The translations under genes were made by a program, and so were the position numbers. A DNA stretch of 64,000 nt from Hymenobacter yonginensis (GTDB lineage Bacteria; Bacteroidota; Bacteroidia; Cytophagales; Hymenobacteraceae). The notes under the pieces were generated by a model, which had not been told where the DNA came from, ran no database searches, and saw only the letters and a program-made list of their open reading frames with translations. The stretch lies in assembly GCF_027625995.1 (NCBI RefSeq), contig NZ_CP115396.1:930001-994000 (forward strand), read 5' to 3'. This document shows, piece after piece, positions 8,205 to 16,609 of the stretch (position 1 is the stretch's first letter; each line of letters begins with the position of its first letter).

Positions 8205-9212
8205 CTACGCCTCCACTGCCGCCGTGCGGCCGAGTACCGTAGCACCCTCGGGCACGTCTTTGAACGACTTGCGGGGCTTGAGGCCGAGCAGGGCAAACAT
8301 CTGCTTGTCGGCGTCGAAGTCGGGGTTGGGCGTGGTCAGCAGCTTCTCACCCGAGAAGATGGAGTTGGCACCGGCCAAGAAGCACAGGGCCTGCTCCGTC
8401 ACGGGCATTTCCTGACGGCCGGCCGAGAGGCGTACCATCGTGTGGGGCATCAGGATGCGGGCCGTGGCAATCATGCGCAGCATTTCCCACACGCTCACGC
8501 GGGGCTGGTCGGCCAAGGGCGTGCCTTCCACAGGAACCAGGGCGTTTACCGGTACCGATTCGGGGTGGGCGGGCAGGGTGGCCAGCGTGTGCAGCATGGC
8601 AATGCGGTCCTCGTCGGTTTCGCCCAGGCCAATGATGCCGCCCGAGCACACCGAAATACCGGCCTTGCGCACGTGCTCCAGCGTGTTCAGCCGGTCGTCG
8701 TAGGTGCGGGTCGTGATGATGTCGTCGTACTTCTCGCGGCTGGTGTCGAGGTTGTGGTTGTAGGCGTACAGTCCGGCCTGCTTGAGGCGCTCGGCTTGGT
8801 ACTCGTTCAGCATGCCTAGCGTGCAGCACACTTCCAGGCCCAGGCCGTTCACCTGCTCCACCATGCCCAGCACGCGGTCAAAGTCCTTGTTGTCGCGGAT
8901 TTCGCGCCAGGCGGCACCCATGCAGAAGCGGGTGGAGCCCGAATCTTTGGCGCGCTGAGCTGAGGCTAGCACTTCGGCGTCGGGCAGCAGCTTATGGGCC
9001 TGTACGCCGGTGTGGTAGCGGGCGGCCTGGGGGCAGTAGGCGCAGTCTTCGGGGCAGCCGCCGGTTTTCACGCTCAGCAGGGTGCACACCTGCACTTCGC
9101 CGGTGGCCTGCGTCTGGGCGTGGATGGCGGCGGCCTGGGTGACCAGTTCCAGCACGGGCTGGTTGTAAATAGCGTGTACTTCGTCGAGGGTCCAGTCGGT
9201 ACGGAGCGTCAT
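8205..9212 (-). CDS. bioB: Biotin synthase BioB
   Basis: Radical SAM enzyme that inserts sulfur into dethiobiotin to form biotin. The 335-residue protein carries the radical-SAM cluster motif Cys53-x3-Cys57-x2-Cys60 in [12 protein letters not shown], followed by the family segments ARYHTG, CMGAAWR, CCTLGML and YNHNLDTS, which include ligands of the second, sacrificial [2Fe-2S] cluster. The ATG at 9212 matches the family N-terminus; the open frame to 9476 is not needed. It is the first biotin gene in transcription order, but a strong terminator follows it, so it may be expressed apart from bioF-bioD-bioA. A possible -7 box lies at 9297-9304 on the minus strand. Confidence 0.97.
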   Translation of the reverse strand: MTLRTDWTLDEVHAIYNQPVLELVTQAAAIHAQTQATGEVQVCTLLSVKTGGCPEDCAYCPQAARYHTGVQAHKLLPDAEVLASAQRAKDSGSTRFCMGAAWREIRDNKDFDRVLGMVEQVNGLGLEVCCTLGMLNEYQAERLKQAGLYAYNHNLDTSREKYDDIITTRTYDDRLNTLEHVRKAGISVCSGGIIGLGETDEDRIAMLHTLATLPAHPESVPVNALVPVEGTPLADQPRVSVWEMLRMIATARILMPHTMVRLSAGRQEMPVTEQALCFLAGANSIFSGEKLLTTPNPDFDADKQMFALLGLKPRKSFKDVPEGATVLGRTAAVEA

Positions 9213-9296
9213 GGGTGGGATGCGTTTCGGTGGTTGATAGTCGTCGGGCAAGGGGGCCAAACGGGGCGGGCCGCCAGCGCCAAAGCTGCCAGCGGC

Positions 9297-9304
9297 CCGC
9301 AAGA
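9297..9304 (-). promoter_or_regulatory. Candidate -7 box of bioB
   Basis: The minus strand reads TATCTTGC about 85 bases before the bioB ATG, close to the Bacteroidota -7 consensus TAnnTTTG. The same octamer lies upstream of hutU (20873) and of the lipoprotein at 22706. No matching -33 TTTG was placed, so the call is weak. Confidence 0.3.
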
Positions 9305-9331
9305 TACAGGAGAAGCGGATTTGTCGGGTAG

Positions 9332-9877
9332 TTACAGCGTCCGAATTACCCGGCAGGGGTTGCCCACGGCCACCACACCGGCCGGAATATCGCGCGTAAC
9401 CACGCTGCCGGCCCCGATGGTCGTGCCTGCGCCAATCGTCACGCCCGGCAGCACCAGCACTCCCGCGCCCAGCCACACGTTGTCGCCGATGGTGATGGGC
9501 CAGGCAAACTCCCAGCCGGCCACGCGCGGCTCTACTTCCACCGGGTGGCCGGCCGTGCTCAGCACCACGTTGGGTGCCACAAACACGTTGTCGCCGATGA
9601 CGACCGGGGCGCAGTCGAGGACTGTGAAGTTGTAGTTGGCGTAGAAATTTCGGCCCAATTGAATGTTGTAGCCGTAGTCGCAGCGGAAGGGAGCTTCGAT
9701 GTGGGCGTCGGTTTCCCGGCCGAGCAACTCGGCCAGGACCTGCCGGTTGAGGTCCACGGGCTCCTGGTTGTAGCGGTGGCAGAGCTGCTTGGCGTGTCGG
9801 CGCTCGGCTACCAGCTCGGGGTCGTTGGCGAGGTACGGCTCGCCGGCTAGCATCTGTTGTTTCGGGGTCAGGCTCAT
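9332..9877 (-). CDS. Sugar O-acetyltransferase (maltose acetyltransferase family)
   Basis: A 181-residue cytoplasmic acetyltransferase of the Maa/NodL/LacA group, which transfers acetyl from acetyl-CoA to a sugar hydroxyl. The N-terminal Mac domain is recognisable ([24 protein letters not shown], split here: [12 protein letters not shown] then [11 protein letters not shown], residues 6-29), followed by the left-handed beta-helix of hexapeptide repeats and the catalytic-histidine region LSTAGHPVE. The C-terminal [20 protein letters not shown] segment is typical. It reads in the same direction as bioB, and its stop lies 119 bases upstream of the bioB start. The substrate is not known. Confidence 0.88.
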   Translation of the reverse strand: MSLTPKQQMLAGEPYLANDPELVAERRHAKQLCHRYNQEPVDLNRQVLAELLGRETDAHIEAPFRCDYGYNIQLGRNFYANYNFTVLDCAPVVIGDNVFVAPNVVLSTAGHPVEVEPRVAGWEFAWPITIGDNVWLGAGVLVLPGVTIGAGTTIGAGSVVTRDIPAGVVAVGNPCRVIRTL

Positions 9878-9887
9878 GGTTAAAAGT

Positions 9888-9990
9888 AGCGCGAACTTTG
9901 TAGTTCGCGTCCCCGCGCCGTCAGAACTGTTCTAACGGCGCGGGGACGCGAATCGAGCGGAGCGGAGGCGCGAACTACAAAGTTCGCGCT
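9888..9990. repeat. Family C hairpin element (AGCGCGAACTTT)
   Basis: Nested inverted repeat: an outer pair built from AGCGCGAACTTTGTAGTTCG and its complement, and an inner pair around CCCCGCGCCGT. It lies between the acetyltransferase and YiaA/B genes. A closely similar full copy is at 39503-39612 and a half copy at 24963-24995. Confidence 0.8.
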
Positions 9991-10001
9991 ATTGCTGGCG
10001 G

Positions 10002-10424
10002 CTAGTTATGAAACGTTGATTCCGGCTCCGGGGCGGCAGTGGTTTTGGCGTCGCGGGTGTTTTTCTGTACCGCAATGGCACCGAACAAGCTTAGCAGGAA
10101 GGCCATGGCGTAGAAGCCTTTTTCGCTCAGTAGCAGCGTGGCGTTCCACAAACCCACCGTGAGCAGCCCGATGGCCAGAATGGTGGAAAACCAGCTCAGC
10201 CCGTAGTAGATGCCCGTCACGGGAATACCCTCTAGCTGGTCGCGCACCGATTTCTGCAGCGAAATCCCCGAAAACAGCCCGTACATCAGTACCGTGAAGT
10301 AGTAGCCTTTCTCGTTGAGCGCCATCTGGGCGTTCCAGAGGCCGATGATGAAGGCGGCCATTCCGGCCAGCAGGGCAAACCAGGAAGCGGCAATAAAGGC
10401 GTTGGAAGGCTTGGTGGTGCTCAT
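10002..10424 (-). CDS. YiaA/YiaB family inner membrane protein
   Basis: A 140-residue integral membrane protein made of two similar halves. Each half has a pair of membrane spans with a conserved core: first A-F-I-I-G-L-W-N-A[11 protein letters not shown], then [21 protein letters not shown]. This tandem two-helix pattern is that of the YiaA/B family, whose function is unknown. The ATG at 10424 removes an unlikely 20-residue extension. The short C-terminal tail is polar. No operon partner is evident; a family C repeat follows the gene. Confidence 0.8.
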   Translation of the reverse strand: MSTTKPSNAFIAASWFALLAGMAAFIIGLWNAQMALNEKGYYFTVLMYGLFSGISLQKSVRDQLEGIPVTGIYYGLSWFSTILAIGLLTVGLWNATLLLSEKGFYAMAFLLSLFGAIAVQKNTRDAKTTAAPEPESTFHN

Positions 10425-10803
10425 GGCAATCAGGTAGCTGAAAAGTAGAACAGAACCGGGGTAACTCCCCGACGCCTCAAACATAGACGGTTACGCATGG
10501 AATACACTACGCATATTTTTCGATGATCAGACTTCACAAAGCACACCCGGAAATAGCGGAAGTCCTCACTGCCTGCACATCATCCGGGGCGTTTAATGGC
10601 ATTTATAAGCGGATTTGGCACCTAATTGCCAATTTATACTCCACTGGTCAGCATGAAATTCTTCCTTAAAAATCCGATGAAATCAGACTTTTTACTTCTT
10701 GATTTCACTTGCCTAGGCCACCAATAGAAACACAAACGGCCTGCTCGTTTCGGAGCAGACCGTTCGGAAAACAGGGGCCGTGCTGGCTCGGGAAGCCAGG
10801 CGC
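10425..10803. other. AT-rich intergenic region with a terminator at its left-strand end
   Basis: About 380 bases between the YiaA/B start and the rluF stop. The stretch 10485-10730 is clearly more AT-rich than its surroundings and holds no convincing gene on either strand; it probably contains the YiaA/B promoter. The only clear structure is the hairpin near 10734-10767. Confidence 0.5.
10722..10768 (-). terminator. Intrinsic terminator of rluF
   Basis: A 12-bp stem with arms AACGGCCTGCTC and GAGCAGACCGTT (one G-T type mismatch) around a 6-base loop. On the minus strand it is followed by TTTGTGTTTCTATT, about 40 bases beyond the rluF stop. Confidence 0.7.
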
Positions 10804-11922
10804 TTAGCGGCGCTTGCCGGGGCGGCTGGCACCGCGGGAGCCGCGGCTGGAGGGTTTGCCCGTGGGCGGGCCGCTGGCGGCACTCTTGCCGGGACCGGCC
10901 GGGCGGCCTGGCCGGGTGCCGGCCTTGCCCGAGGGGCGGCCTGAGCCGGCGGTCCGGCCGGCCGTGGCCAGGCCCTTGCCGGGGCCGGCTGGCCGAGGCT
11001 TGCGGCCCGCGCTGGGTTTCTCCACCCAGGCGCCAGCCGGAGCCGTTTTAGACTTGCGCGGGGCCGCATCGTCGGGGAGGCCGGCAGGGGTGCGGATGAC
11101 GGTTTTGGGCAGGCCGGTGCCGGGGCGTGAGGTCTTACGCGAAGGCCGGTCGGCCCAGTTGTCGGCGGTGGAAACGGTTTTGCGGCGGCGCGGTACCGAG
11201 CCGTCATCAGTGCCGCTGGAGTGCTCAATCATCTCAAACAGCACCTTCAGCTCCTTTTCCGTCAGCTCGCGCCACTCGCCGGGGCCCAGGCCCTTCACGT
11301 TGATGTTCATCACCCGGATGCGCTCCAGCTGCACCACTTCGTAGCCGAAATGCTCGCACATGCGCCGGATCTGGCGGTTCATGCCCTGGATGAGGGTGAT
11401 GCGGAAGATGTAGGGCGTTTCCTTCGTTACCTTGCATTTCTGCGTCATCACGCCCAGAATGGGCACGCCGTGGGCCATGGCGTCGATGAACTGGTCGTTG
11501 ATGGGCTTGTCGACCATCACAATGTATTCCTTCTCGTGCTGGTTGCCGGCCCGCAGGATTTTGTTGACGATATCGCCGTTGCTGGTGAGCAGAATCAGGC
11601 CCTGCGACTCCTTATCGAGGCGGCCGATGGGGAAAATGCGCACCGAGTGCTTGATGTCGCGGATGATGTTGTCGCGCACGCTCGTGTCGGTGGTCGTGAC
11701 GATGCCCGGCGGCTTGTTGTAGGCAATGTAGACGGCATCTTCCTCGGCCCGCGGCTCAATGGCCACGCCGTTCACCACCACGCGGTCCTTGGTGGTCACC
11801 TGGTCGCCGACGTGGGCGCGCTTGCCGTTCACCAGCACGTTGCCCTGCTCGATGTGGCGGTCGGCTTCGCGCCGGGAGCACACGCCGCTTTCACTGATGT
11901 ATTTATTGAGACGGGTCGCCAT
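10804..11922 (-). CDS. rluF: 23S rRNA pseudouridine synthase RluF with long basic tail
   Basis: RsuA/RluB/RluF-family pseudouridine synthase; E. coli RluF makes pseudouridine 2604 in 23S rRNA. Residues 1-60 are an S4 RNA-binding domain ([21 protein letters not shown]), written here in two parts: [11 protein letters not shown] and [15 protein letters not shown]. The catalytic domain has the aspartate in [14 protein letters not shown] and the downstream segments [13 protein letters not shown] and [17 protein letters not shown], a close match to RluF. After about residue 240 the last 130 residues are low-complexity Pro/Gly/Ala/Arg/Lys sequence, much longer than the tail of the E. coli protein, probably an extra RNA-binding tail. 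The gene appears to stand alone, with its own terminator. Confidence 0.93.
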   Translation of the reverse strand: MATRLNKYISESGVCSRREADRHIEQGNVLVNGKRAHVGDQVTTKDRVVVNGVAIEPRAEEDAVYIAYNKPPGIVTTTDTSVRDNIIRDIKHSVRIFPIGRLDKESQGLILLTSNGDIVNKILRAGNQHEKEYIVMVDKPINDQFIDAMAHGVPILGVMTQKCKVTKETPYIFRITLIQGMNRQIRRMCEHFGYEVVQLERIRVMNINVKGLGPGEWRELTEKELKVLFEMIEHSSGTDDGSVPRRRKTVSTADNWADRPSRKTSRPGTGLPKTVIRTPAGLPDDAAPRKSKTAPAGAWVEKPSAGRKPRPAGPGKGLATAGRTAGSGRPSGKAGTRPGRPAGPGKSAASGPPTGKPSSRGSRGASRPGKRR

Positions 11923-11976
11923 GGGGGTAGTGCGTAGGGCCTGGAGCTGGGTGCATAGGCACTTGGGCAGGCGGGT

Positions 11977-12016
11977 AAAAAAACAGGCTGCCGGCCCCGG
12001 GAGGGTCGGCAGCCTG
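11977..12016 (-). terminator. Strong intrinsic terminator
   Basis: A 14-bp stem (11984-11997 with 12003-12016, one wobble pair) with a 5-base loop is followed on the minus strand by seven T. It ends the unit of the gene at 12046-12402 and lies before rluF. Confidence 0.88.
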
Positions 12017-12045
12017 CAAAGATACGGTATAGCGCGGCGGCGGCC

Positions 12046-12402
12046 TTACTCCGCGGGCCGGGTTTCCCGGAAAAGCGCAAACAAGGCCGCTTCCAGCTCG
12101 GCGGGCAGCGTGGGCGGCACTACCGGTTGCAGGGCCAACGCCGGGCCTGCGTCAGCAGGCGTGTAGGTGCCTGTGGTGGTGGTAAACCGCAACCGGCCCT
12201 GCGCAAACTCGCGCTGCTGCTCGTCGCCGTCGGCGTGCATAGCCACGAAGGTGAGGTGGCGGAGCTGGCGGCTGGCGCGGTCGAAATACAGCCAGAAGTA
12301 CACGTCGCCGGGGTTGTCGCTCTGCACATCTAGCCGCTTGATTTCAAAGATGCTGGCCGTATCGGCGTTGAGGAGGAAGAGGAGGCGGTAGGGGATAGGC
12401 AT
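12046..12402 (-). CDS. Hypothetical protein, 118 residues
   Basis: A 118-residue protein with no signal peptide or membrane span. The sequence alternates short hydrophobic and polar strands (FEIKRLDVQSDNPGDVYFWL, then LRHLTFVAMHADGD, then GRLRFTTTTGTYTP), suggesting a small all-beta fold, and ends with an acidic helix. I recognise no family. The reading frame follows the codon bias of its neighbours, and a strong terminator follows the stop, so it is likely a real gene. It is preceded by about 80 bases after the next gene in the same direction. Confidence 0.6.
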   Translation of the reverse strand: MPIPYRLLFLLNADTASIFEIKRLDVQSDNPGDVYFWLYFDRASRQLRHLTFVAMHADGDEQQREFAQGRLRFTTTTGTYTPADAGPALALQPVVPPTLPAELEAALFALFRETRPAE

Positions 12403-12484
12403 CTTGATTTGAGAACGAGTAAGACAAGCAGATATGCCGCAAAATTACTGAAAGCGTATTCGCCGCTCCGTGTAGCTGCGCGGC

Positions 12485-13024
12485 TTATCCTTCCAGATTG
12501 TAGTGCAAGTCATAGAATCTTTGCGTCTTCAAGTCATATAATACCGACCATAAAGCAGGTCCCCCATCATAAAACCATTGCAGTTCCCGGAGCCAGCGCG
12601 GAGTTTGTCCTGAAGGTTCCTCTACATCATAGATGAACAGGTTTATAAACAGACAGGGGTGTCCTTCAGCATTGTGAAAACCGTAATACTGCCGGCGATA
12701 CTTTGCTAACTGATTTTTGATGATGGTGGGATAGTCGGCGTAGTAACTGTTGAGTGGCTGGTTATTGACTCGCCCAAGGTCAACTTTTGCTAGCTGTTCT
12801 TCGGCGCTCACCAGCTGTGCTTTGCTAGGGGTGAAACGCTTGGTACCCTTCAGCAATTCCTGGTGATCCAATCGTGGCTTGGCATCTGCCGGAAAGCTGG
12901 CGCAGTTGGCTTGCGGCAAAGAATACTGTAGCGCAATTGTATCTCCTCTAACAGGTGCTTCTTGCGCAATAACTGGGTGCTGAACGAAGCAAAGGGATAA
13001 GATAAAGGAGAGAAGTAAGCGCAT
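12485..13024 (-). CDS. Hypothetical secreted protein downstream of the peptidase gene
   Basis: A 179-residue protein with a signal peptide (residues about 1-20, ending VIAQ). The mature part is rich in Tyr, Trp and Gln, with a central segment of aromatic residues (NSYYADYPTIIKNQLAKYR) and a C-terminal WFYDGGPALWSVLYDLKT. No domain was recognised. It begins 10 bases after the stop of the peptidase gene at 13035 and is probably cotranscribed with it. Its base composition is visibly more AT-rich than most neighbours, and it may be a strain-specific gene. Confidence 0.6.
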   Translation of the reverse strand: MRLLLSFILSLCFVQHPVIAQEAPVRGDTIALQYSLPQANCASFPADAKPRLDHQELLKGTKRFTPSKAQLVSAEEQLAKVDLGRVNNQPLNSYYADYPTIIKNQLAKYRRQYYGFHNAEGHPCLFINLFIYDVEEPSGQTPRWLRELQWFYDGGPALWSVLYDLKTQRFYDLHYNLEG

Positions 13025-13034
13025 AAGTACAAGC

Positions 13035-14102
13035 TTACAGCTTCACCGTTTTCTCGCCCCGGTCCATGCCTTTCAGCCACCGGATCAGGCCGCGCATGTA
13101 GGTTGGCTGGTCGTCGTAGAAGCTCATGTGCGAGCCGTTGGGGCAGATGAGTGAGGTGCCGTGCTGCACCTTTTGGGCCACCATGCGCATGTGCTCAGGG
13201 TCCATGGTGTCGTACTTGCCGCCGATGCTGAGCACCGGCACACGCAGCTTCGGTAGGTCGGGCACACGGTTCCAGTTCAGCAGCTTGCCCGATACGCCAA
13301 ACTCGCTGGGGCCCTGCATGGTCACGTACAAGGACTGATTCATTTTGGCGAAGGAGCGGTTCACAGGCTCGGGCCACTCGGCCGGCGGGCGGCGCAGGAT
13401 GTGCTCGGCGTAGAAGTTGGGCAGTAGCAGCTCCATGTAACGCGGGTTCTGGAAGTCCTTGCGCGCCTCAATGGCCCGGATTTCCTTGAGCACCTCGGGC
13501 TTGAACTGCGGTGCCAGCACCTGCTCGGCGTACTTGCCATAGTCGGGCACGCTCATCATCATGTTGGAAATCACGAGGCCCTTGAGGTGCTGCTGGTACT
13601 TGAGGGCGTACTCGGCGGCCAGAATGCCGCCCCAGCTGTGGCCCAGCAGCACGAAGTTGCTGCTATCTAGTTTCAGGGCCTGGCGCACCTGCTCCACTTC
13701 CTCCACGTAGCGCGGCAAACTCCACATGGCGGTGTCCTTGGGGTTGTCGGAGTTGCCGCAGCCGAGCTGGTCGTAGTAGATGATTTCCACGCCCTCGCGG
13801 GGCAGGAAGCTTTCCATGCACTCGAAGTACTCGTGCGTGGCGCCCGGCCCGCCATTCAGCAGCAGCAGCTTCAGGCGCGGGTTGCTGCCGATACGCTTGG
13901 TCCAGACGTTGAACTTGCCCTTGGGCGTGTTGATGGCCACCATCTGCACGCCGCCGGTCTGCAGCTGCGTGGTATCGGGAGCCGGGAAGTAGCTGCTGAG
14001 ACTGGGTGTTTCCGAAGCGCCGGTTTCGGTGGGAGTGGGAGCGGAGCAGGCGGCCAGTAGGGCCAGGCTAAGCGTGGCGAGTGAGAGAAGTCGATGGAGC
14101 AC
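13035..14102 (-). CDS. Lipoprotein proline iminopeptidase (peptidase S33 family)
   Basis: An alpha/beta-hydrolase predicted to remove N-terminal proline from peptides, acting at the cell envelope. With a GTG start at 14102 the protein is 355 residues and starts MLHRLLSLATLSLALLAAC, a signal peptide with lipobox and lipidated Cys19; the ATG at 14180 would put 26 non-signal residues before it. Family marks are the oxyanion motif NGGPG (83-87), nucleophile Ser156 in GHSWGG, the acid in GGKYDTMDPEHM and the histidine in PNGSHMSF. Length is typical of proline iminopeptidases plus a lipoprotein leader. The next gene follows after 10 bases. Other S33 aminopeptidase specificities cannot be excluded. 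Confidence 0.85.
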   Translation of the reverse strand: MLHRLLSLATLSLALLAACSAPTPTETGASETPSLSSYFPAPDTTQLQTGGVQMVAINTPKGKFNVWTKRIGSNPRLKLLLLNGGPGATHEYFECMESFLPREGVEIIYYDQLGCGNSDNPKDTAMWSLPRYVEEVEQVRQALKLDSSNFVLLGHSWGGILAAEYALKYQQHLKGLVISNMMMSVPDYGKYAEQVLAPQFKPEVLKEIRAIEARKDFQNPRYMELLLPNFYAEHILRRPPAEWPEPVNRSFAKMNQSLYVTMQGPSEFGVSGKLLNWNRVPDLPKLRVPVLSIGGKYDTMDPEHMRMVAQKVQHGTSLICPNGSHMSFYDDQPTYMRGLIRWLKGMDRGEKTVKL

Positions 14103-14209
14103 GTAGAGAGGTGTGAAGGTGGGAAAGCTAAACCTACCCAACTTCCCCACCACCACCAAACGCAAAGCGGGCCGCCCCACCCGGAAAAGCCCGTTACTAA
14201 TACTCTACT

Positions 14210-14703
14210 CTATTGGCAGCGTGAGGCCAAATAGTCGTCGTTTGAATTCACTGTTCGGCAATTGCAGGTCTTGGTACTTCTTACCAGCACCACAGTACCG
14301 CGAGCCGAGTTGGTATCCAATGTCAGCTCGTAGTAGTATTTCCCTTCCGGCAGCTCAGCTCCTTGGCTGTCATGACCATCAAATTCGCTCTGATAATTCA
14401 GCCCTTCAAACACCAGCTTCCGGCCCGTCTTTGTTATACTTTCAGCGTTCTACTGGAAAACGTGGGGGACGGCGGTGCTCCAACCGGAGGCAGATTAGTA
14501 TAGAAGGCAAAAGGTATAAATCGGTCATTTAGCCCGTCACCGTTTGGGCTGATACCGTTTGGCAGCATCAACTGTACGTTGGGTGTCACGATGCTCTGAG
14601 AGAAATCTTCGTCAGCACACGTTGTGTCAGGTTGGGCGTCTTTCTTCTGGCAGCCAATGACCAATAACAAGCCCAGCATTGCACATAAGCGTAGTGAAGG
14701 CAT
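14210..14703 (-). pseudogene. Frameshifted lipoprotein with gliding-motility (CHU_C) C-terminal domain
   Basis: Two adjacent frames together make one protein. The first (14703 to 14434) has a lipoprotein signal (MPSLRLCAMLGLLLVIGC, Cys18) and the opening of a CHU_C domain, PNGISPNGDGLNDRFIPF. It stops at TAA 14436-14434 just after RTLKV. The other frame continues the same domain: TKTGRKLVFEGLNYQSEFDG, then LPEGKYYYELTLD. A single missing base between about 14434 and 14449 explains the break, since one added base restores LKV-Y-TKTGRK. CHU_C domains are type B sorting tails of the type IX secretion system, so their presence in a short lipoprotein is unusual. It is either a recent pseudogene or a sequencing error. 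Confidence 0.75.
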
Positions 14704-14728
14704 AGAAGTAGCGTGTTACGTAAATATG

Positions 14729-14791
14729 GACGATTCAATTAGACAAGCGGGCCGCCCCAATGGAGCGGCCCGCTTGTCTAATTGAATCGTC
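14729..14791. repeat. Long near-perfect hairpin downstream of yebC
   Basis: A 31-bp stem with one mismatch and a tiny loop: arm GACGATTCAATTAGACAAGC continuing into GGGCCGCCCCA, and its complement. It lies between yebC and the frameshifted lipoprotein gene. It has no T-run, so terminator function is uncertain. Confidence 0.75.
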
Positions 14792-14834
14792 TACAAAATC
14801 CGTGAAATCCGGACAATCCGTTTAAATCCGTGAT

Positions 14835-15569
14835 TTAGCCGAGCGTGTGGTACACGGCCTGCACGTCGTCGTCGTCCTCGAATTTCTCGATGAGGTTCAT
14901 CACTTCTTCCAGCTCGTCGCCTTCGAGGTGCACGGTGGTGTTGGGGATGCGCTGCAGCTGCGCCGACACCACGTTCAGACCTTTTTCCTCCAGCGCCTTC
15001 TGCATCTGGCCGAAGTCGGTGAAGGCGGTTTCCACCACGATGAAGTGCTTTTCGTTGCCGTGCTCATCTTCGTCCTGGTCGGCGTACACGTCTTCGGCGC
15101 CGGCATCAATCAGTTCCAGCTCCAGCTCGTCGAGGTCCAGGCCTTCTGCAGCTAGCTTGAACACGCCCTTGCGGGTGAAGGTGTAGTCACTGGAGCCAGC
15201 GGTGCCCAGGGCGCCGTTGCCGCGGTTGAAGTACATGCGCACGTTGGCCACGGTGCGGGTGGGGTTGTCGGTGGCGGTTTCAATCACCACGGCCACGCCG
15301 TGGGGCGCGTAGCCCTCGTACACCACCTCCGAATAGTCCTTCTCCTCGCGGGAGCTGGCCCGCTTGATGGCGGCTTCCACCCGGTCTTTGGGCATGTTCA
15401 CGCCCTTGGCGTTCTGCATGGCCGTGCGCAGGCGCGAGTTGGTATCGGGGTTGGAGCCCGACTCCTTCACGGCCATCACAATTTCGCGGCCGATGCGGGT
15501 GAAATCTTTGGACATCCGGTCCCAGCGCTTCATTTTGCGGCCTTTGCGGAATTCAAACGCGCGTCCCAT
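14835..15569 (-). CDS. yebC: YebC/PmpR family protein
   Basis: A 244-residue cytoplasmic protein of the YebC/TACO1 family, known as a transcriptional regulator in some bacteria and as a factor helping translation of proline-rich stretches in others. The first residues (MGRAFEFRKGRKMKRWDRMSK) are cut here as MGRAFEFRKGRK; the family core then shows FTRIGREI, LRTAMQNAK, NMPKDRVEAAIKRA and the YEGYAPHGVAVVIE segment, followed by the acidic three-domain C-terminal part. Its length is typical. It stands alone, with a long hairpin behind the stop. The start at 15569 gives the conserved basic N-terminus. Confidence 0.92.
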   Translation of the reverse strand: MGRAFEFRKGRKMKRWDRMSKDFTRIGREIVMAVKESGSNPDTNSRLRTAMQNAKGVNMPKDRVEAAIKRASSREEKDYSEVVYEGYAPHGVAVVIETATDNPTRTVANVRMYFNRGNGALGTAGSSDYTFTRKGVFKLAAEGLDLDELELELIDAGAEDVYADQDEDEHGNEKHFIVVETAFTDFGQMQKALEEKGLNVVSAQLQRIPNTTVHLEGDELEEVMNLIEKFEDDDDVQAVYHTLG

Positions 15570-15639
15570 CTATATGCGGTGATTAGGTGATTAGGTAAGT
15601 AAGCAAACCGGCCGGCAATGCCGAACGGGCTGCAAGTTA

Positions 15640-15697
15640 GCAGAAAGCCCGGCCGGGCGCAACGCAGGCCGCCATGAGCCGCCGCCCGGCCGGGCTC
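15640..15697 (-). terminator. Candidate terminator
   Basis: A 14-bp perfect stem (15646-15659 with 15683-15696, arm AGCCCGGCCGGGCG) lies about 30 bases beyond the stop of the 143-residue gene and is followed on the minus strand by TTTCTGCTAAC. It separates that gene from yebC. Confidence 0.65.
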
Positions 15698-15724
15698 AAT
15701 AGCCAGCCACGGCGCTGCCGCCGG

Positions 15725-16156
15725 CTATTGCGCCCGCAGCGTGTACACGCTCTGATTGCCGGCCGGATAGCCCAGGATGGTAAGCGTCAGGATGCCGTTG
15801 GTGAGCCGGAACGTGCCCTCGTCGGTGCGGGGCTGGCCCTTCTTGTCGGTGTAGGTGAAGGCAATGCGGTCGGCGGTGAAGCGGAACCGGCCCGTTTGGT
15901 CGAAGCGCATGGTGCCGCCGTTGCCGGCAATGGTCAGGGCCTTCTGGTAGGTACCGTCGGGGCGCAGCGTGAGCGTGCCGCCCACGCCCTGCGCCGCCAT
16001 GGGCGCGGCACTGGTGCCTTTGTCGAGAATAGTATAGGTGAGGTAGGCGTAGGTGCTGAAAAACGAGGGCGCCAGTCGGGGAACGGCTGCCCGGCGCTGC
16101 GCCTGCGCGGCCGGAGCCGCCAGCAGCAGGCCCGCCAGCAAAAGAAGCTTGTTCAT
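15725..16156 (-). CDS. Hypothetical secreted protein, 143 residues
   Basis: A small exported protein. Residues 1-20 (MNKLLLLAGLLLAAPAAQAQ) are a textbook signal peptide. The mature part contains a pattern of short beta strands with G-G-T-L-T-L-R-P-D-G-T-Y and G-R-F-R-F-T-A-D-R-I-A-F-T-Y, resembling the small lipocalin-like or META-like barrels common in Bacteroidota, but no family can be assigned with confidence. It is followed by a terminator-like hairpin and seems to be a single-gene unit. It lies 27 bases behind the gene at 16184 in the same direction, so the two may be cotranscribed. Confidence 0.6.
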   Translation of the reverse strand: MNKLLLLAGLLLAAPAAQAQRRAAVPRLAPSFFSTYAYLTYTILDKGTSAAPMAAQGVGGTLTLRPDGTYQKALTIAGNGGTMRFDQTGRFRFTADRIAFTYTDKKGQPRTDEGTFRLTNGILTLTILGYPAGNQSVYTLRAQ

Positions 16157-16183
16157 GGCCGGAAGATACGGTGCGGGTCCGGC

Positions 16184-16609
16184 TTAGCTGCCAGCCTGCA
16201 GCCAGTGCCGGGCTTCCTCCAGCTGGTCGAAGTCGAAGATGGTCACGACTGGATGAGGCGTGTGATGCACCGAAGAGGCTACGCAGCTGCGCGCCGGCCA
16301 GTCCATGGCATTCACCCAGGCAATTGCCTCAATGCCGGCCTGCTGCAACTGCGGGATAAAGGTGGCCCCAATCCAAGCGGCCAGTTCCTTCCATTCGCCA
16401 AACACCTCGCTGCTGTCATTGAGCAGGCGCTTACTGCCCGTCTTGTACACTTCCTGCAGTAGCCGCTGACAGCCCAGCCGGGCCGATTCCGAATCGTGGT
16501 GGCCCCGCCACTCCGCCAGCAGATAGTTGTGCTCCGGACTGTGGTAGATCATCAGCGAAGCGGAATCCAGTAGAACGTGTAATTGCGGTAAGCTAAGTAC
16601 CATCGGCAA
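16184..16609 (-). CDS. STAS/SpoIIAA-like hypothetical protein
   Basis: A 141-residue soluble protein. The order of predicted elements (N-terminal strand with SLMIYHSPEHNYLLAEWRG, a helix, then SKRLLNDSSEVFG, a long helix, AIAWVNA, and a final helix with FDFDQLEEARHWL) fits the small STAS/SpoIIAA-like proteins that are frequent in Hymenobacter and relatives. No catalytic residues are seen. The end FxxxxEARxWL resembles the end of the 134-residue protein at 32194 (ELAAQQWL). The role is unknown. The upstream region is shared with the divergent ureohydrolase gene at 16778. Confidence 0.5.
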   Translation of the reverse strand: MPMVLSLPQLHVLLDSASLMIYHSPEHNYLLAEWRGHHDSESARLGCQRLLQEVYKTGSKRLLNDSSEVFGEWKELAAWIGATFIPQLQQAGIEAIAWVNAMDWPARSCVASSVHHTPHPVVTIFDFDQLEEARHWLQAGS

